Assembly: GCA_003132265.1 (NCBI GenBank)
Contig: PKXE01000197.1
Span: 5,582 to 22,231, forward strand
Source of the DNA: Candidatus Dormiibacterota bacterium
GTDB lineage: Bacteria; Chloroflexota; Dormibacteria; Aeolococcales; Bog-877
Direction of reading: 5' to 3'
Length of the DNA: 16,650 nucleotides
Positions within the stretch are counted from its first letter, which is position 1. Each line of letters starts with the position of its first letter. This document shows, in pieces, positions 15,001 through 16,650 of the stretch. The position numbers were made by a program, and so were the translations under genes. Below the pieces are notes generated by a model. That model did not search any database. It worked only from the letters and a program-made list of their open reading frames with translations, and was not told the origin of the DNA.

Positions 15001-16650
15001 GAGCAGCTGCTCCCGGCGCTCCGAGCGGTGCATCCGGTGCTGTTTGGGTCGTCCCCGACTGGCACGGCGCTCGGTAACCCGACCGACCGCCTCGATCGTG
15101 GCTCCGACCAGCCAGGGTGCCAGTTGACGTTCGTTCTTCATGCCTGCCACGGTGCGAGCCTGGGCTAGTCGCCCCGAGCCGTCTCCTCCACTTGGACGGG
15201 ATTGCGCAGCGTGCCGATGGGCTCGATCCGAACCCCAACCTCCTGGCCCGGATGGAGCATCGCCTTGGGCTGGCGGCTCCAGCCGACTCCCGCCGGGGTT
15301 CCGGTCTCGATCACATCGCCCACTTCAAGCTCGACGTACTCAGAGAGAAAGTTGATGAGCTGGGCCACCGAAAAGATCATGTCCTTGGTGCGCCCCTCTT
15401 GGCGCCTCTCCCCGCCCACCCAGGTCTCGATGGTCAGGGTCTGGGGATCGGGAATCTCGTCGGCCGTGAGCAGGTGGGGGCCCAGCGGGGCGAAGGTGGC
15501 CATGCTCTTGGGCAGCGTCCACTGGGCCATGGCGTCCTGGACGTCGCGGGCGGTGACATCGTTGGCGGCGGTATAGCCCGCGACGTGGGCCAGGGCCTCC
15601 TCCACTGCGATCCGTCGCCCCGGGGTCCCGATGACGACCGCCAGCTCCCCTTCGTAGTCGATCGCCTCGGCATGCTCGGGGGGGATGATTATCGGGGCCT
15701 CGGCCCCCACCACCGCCGAGTTCAGCTTGACCCAGACCACCGGGATTGCGGGAACCTTCTCCCCTCTCTCGTTCGCATGGGCCAGGTAGTTGCGCCCGAT
15801 GGCGAACACCCGGTTGGGGGCGAGCGGCGCGAGCGGCGGCAGCTCGGGCCAGATTTCGGGCCCCGCCTTAGGTACCTGGCCACCCAGCAGCGCCGCCTGC
15901 AGGGCCGGCGTGGCGAGGCCAAGATCGAGCCACCGAAAGCTCTCCCCACTCGGCTGGTCCGGATCAGCGACGGCGAAACGGGGCCCCTCAGGGGCGGCAA
16001 ATCTGGCGATTCGCAACTTGACTCTCTCCCCAACTGTGGACGCCCCATTATCCGACCGGATCGGGCGCGCGCAACAGGGAATTGCTAGGATCGATAGGTC
16101 GTGGGAAACGTCGAGTGGGAGCGCCGCGCGGCCGCGACCTGGTGAGCCCAGCGCCGAACTCCTCGTCGGCGGCGGAGCGGTTGCTGCAGGACCGTCTCTA
16201 CATCGGGGGGGAGTGGGTAGAGGCTACCTCCAGGATCCGCATCGATGTGCACGAGTCGGGCACCGGCGAGGTCATGGCCGAAGTCGCCGAGGCCACGGAG
16301 CTGGACATCGACCGGGCGGTCCAGGCCGCCGCCGCCGCCTACCCCGCCTGGTCCGCGACCCCGCCGACTGAGCGGGCCGACTACCTGGAGGCGATCTCGC
16401 GCGGCATTGCGGAACGCACCGAGGAACTGGCTCGCAGCATCGCTCGCGAAGTGGGTACCCCGATCCGCCACGGCAGGGCCATCCAGGTCGGCAACCCGAT
16501 CCAGATCATTGCCGGCACCACTCGGGCGATCCGTGACTTCCAGTTCCAGGAGGAGATCGGAAACGTCCTGGTGGTGCGCGAGCCCGCCGGCGTGGTGGCA
16601 GCGATAACCCCGTGGAACTACCCCCTGCAGCAGGTGGTGGCCAAGGTGGC

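Overview
The window is GC-rich, gene-dense bacterial chromosome with short spacers, several GTG and TTG starts and frequent stop/start overlaps. Three things point to an actinobacterium (high-GC Gram-positive): an adjacent AdnA/AdnB pair of helicase-nucleases, an ImuA'-ImuB mutasome pair, and an SOS operator of the CGAAC-N4-GTTCG type. The species cannot be named from the sequence alone. I see no tRNA, rRNA, CRISPR array, insertion sequence or phage gene; it reads as core chromosome.

Layout. (1) At the left edge is the 3' end of a DUF429 gene on the + strand. (2) A long minus-strand run from about 6.1 kb down to 0.47 kb contains imuA', imuB, a small DUF6504 gene, ftsH and a CynX-type MFS transporter. 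It is headed by a promoter with an SOS box in its spacer. The first three genes overlap by 4 bp each; ftsH and the transporter follow after 29 and 17 bp. (3) Divergent from it on the + strand are an HU-family DNA-binding protein, an NDUFA9-like NAD(P)-binding protein and an SCP2-domain protein. (4) A second minus-strand run from 16.0 kb to 7.99 kb contains a fumarylacetoacetate hydrolase-family protein, a TetR regulator, adnA and adnB, with spacings of 14 bp, 5 bp and a 4-bp overlap. (5) At the right edge an aldehyde dehydrogenase begins on the + strand and runs out of the window.

How the genes work together. Much of the window concerns DNA damage. AdnAB is the double-strand-break end-resection motor-nuclease of actinobacteria, and ImuA'/ImuB are accessory factors of DnaE2-dependent SOS mutagenesis. 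In both pairs one partner carries a degenerate ATPase or polymerase site: ImuA' has lost the P-loop Lys/Thr, ImuB the polymerase acidic residues, and AdnA several helicase motifs although its nuclease looks intact. Each pair therefore appears to combine active and structural subunits. No dnaE2 is visible beside imuB.

The points most worth following are: the SOS box that forces a re-assignment of the imuA' start; the possible extension of the SOS transcript into a membrane protease gene (ftsH) whose pore loop has Ile where Phe is usual; the TetR regulator placed in tight series with adnAB; and an HU protein with an extra segment near its N-terminus. I found no clear-cut new defence or mobile system.
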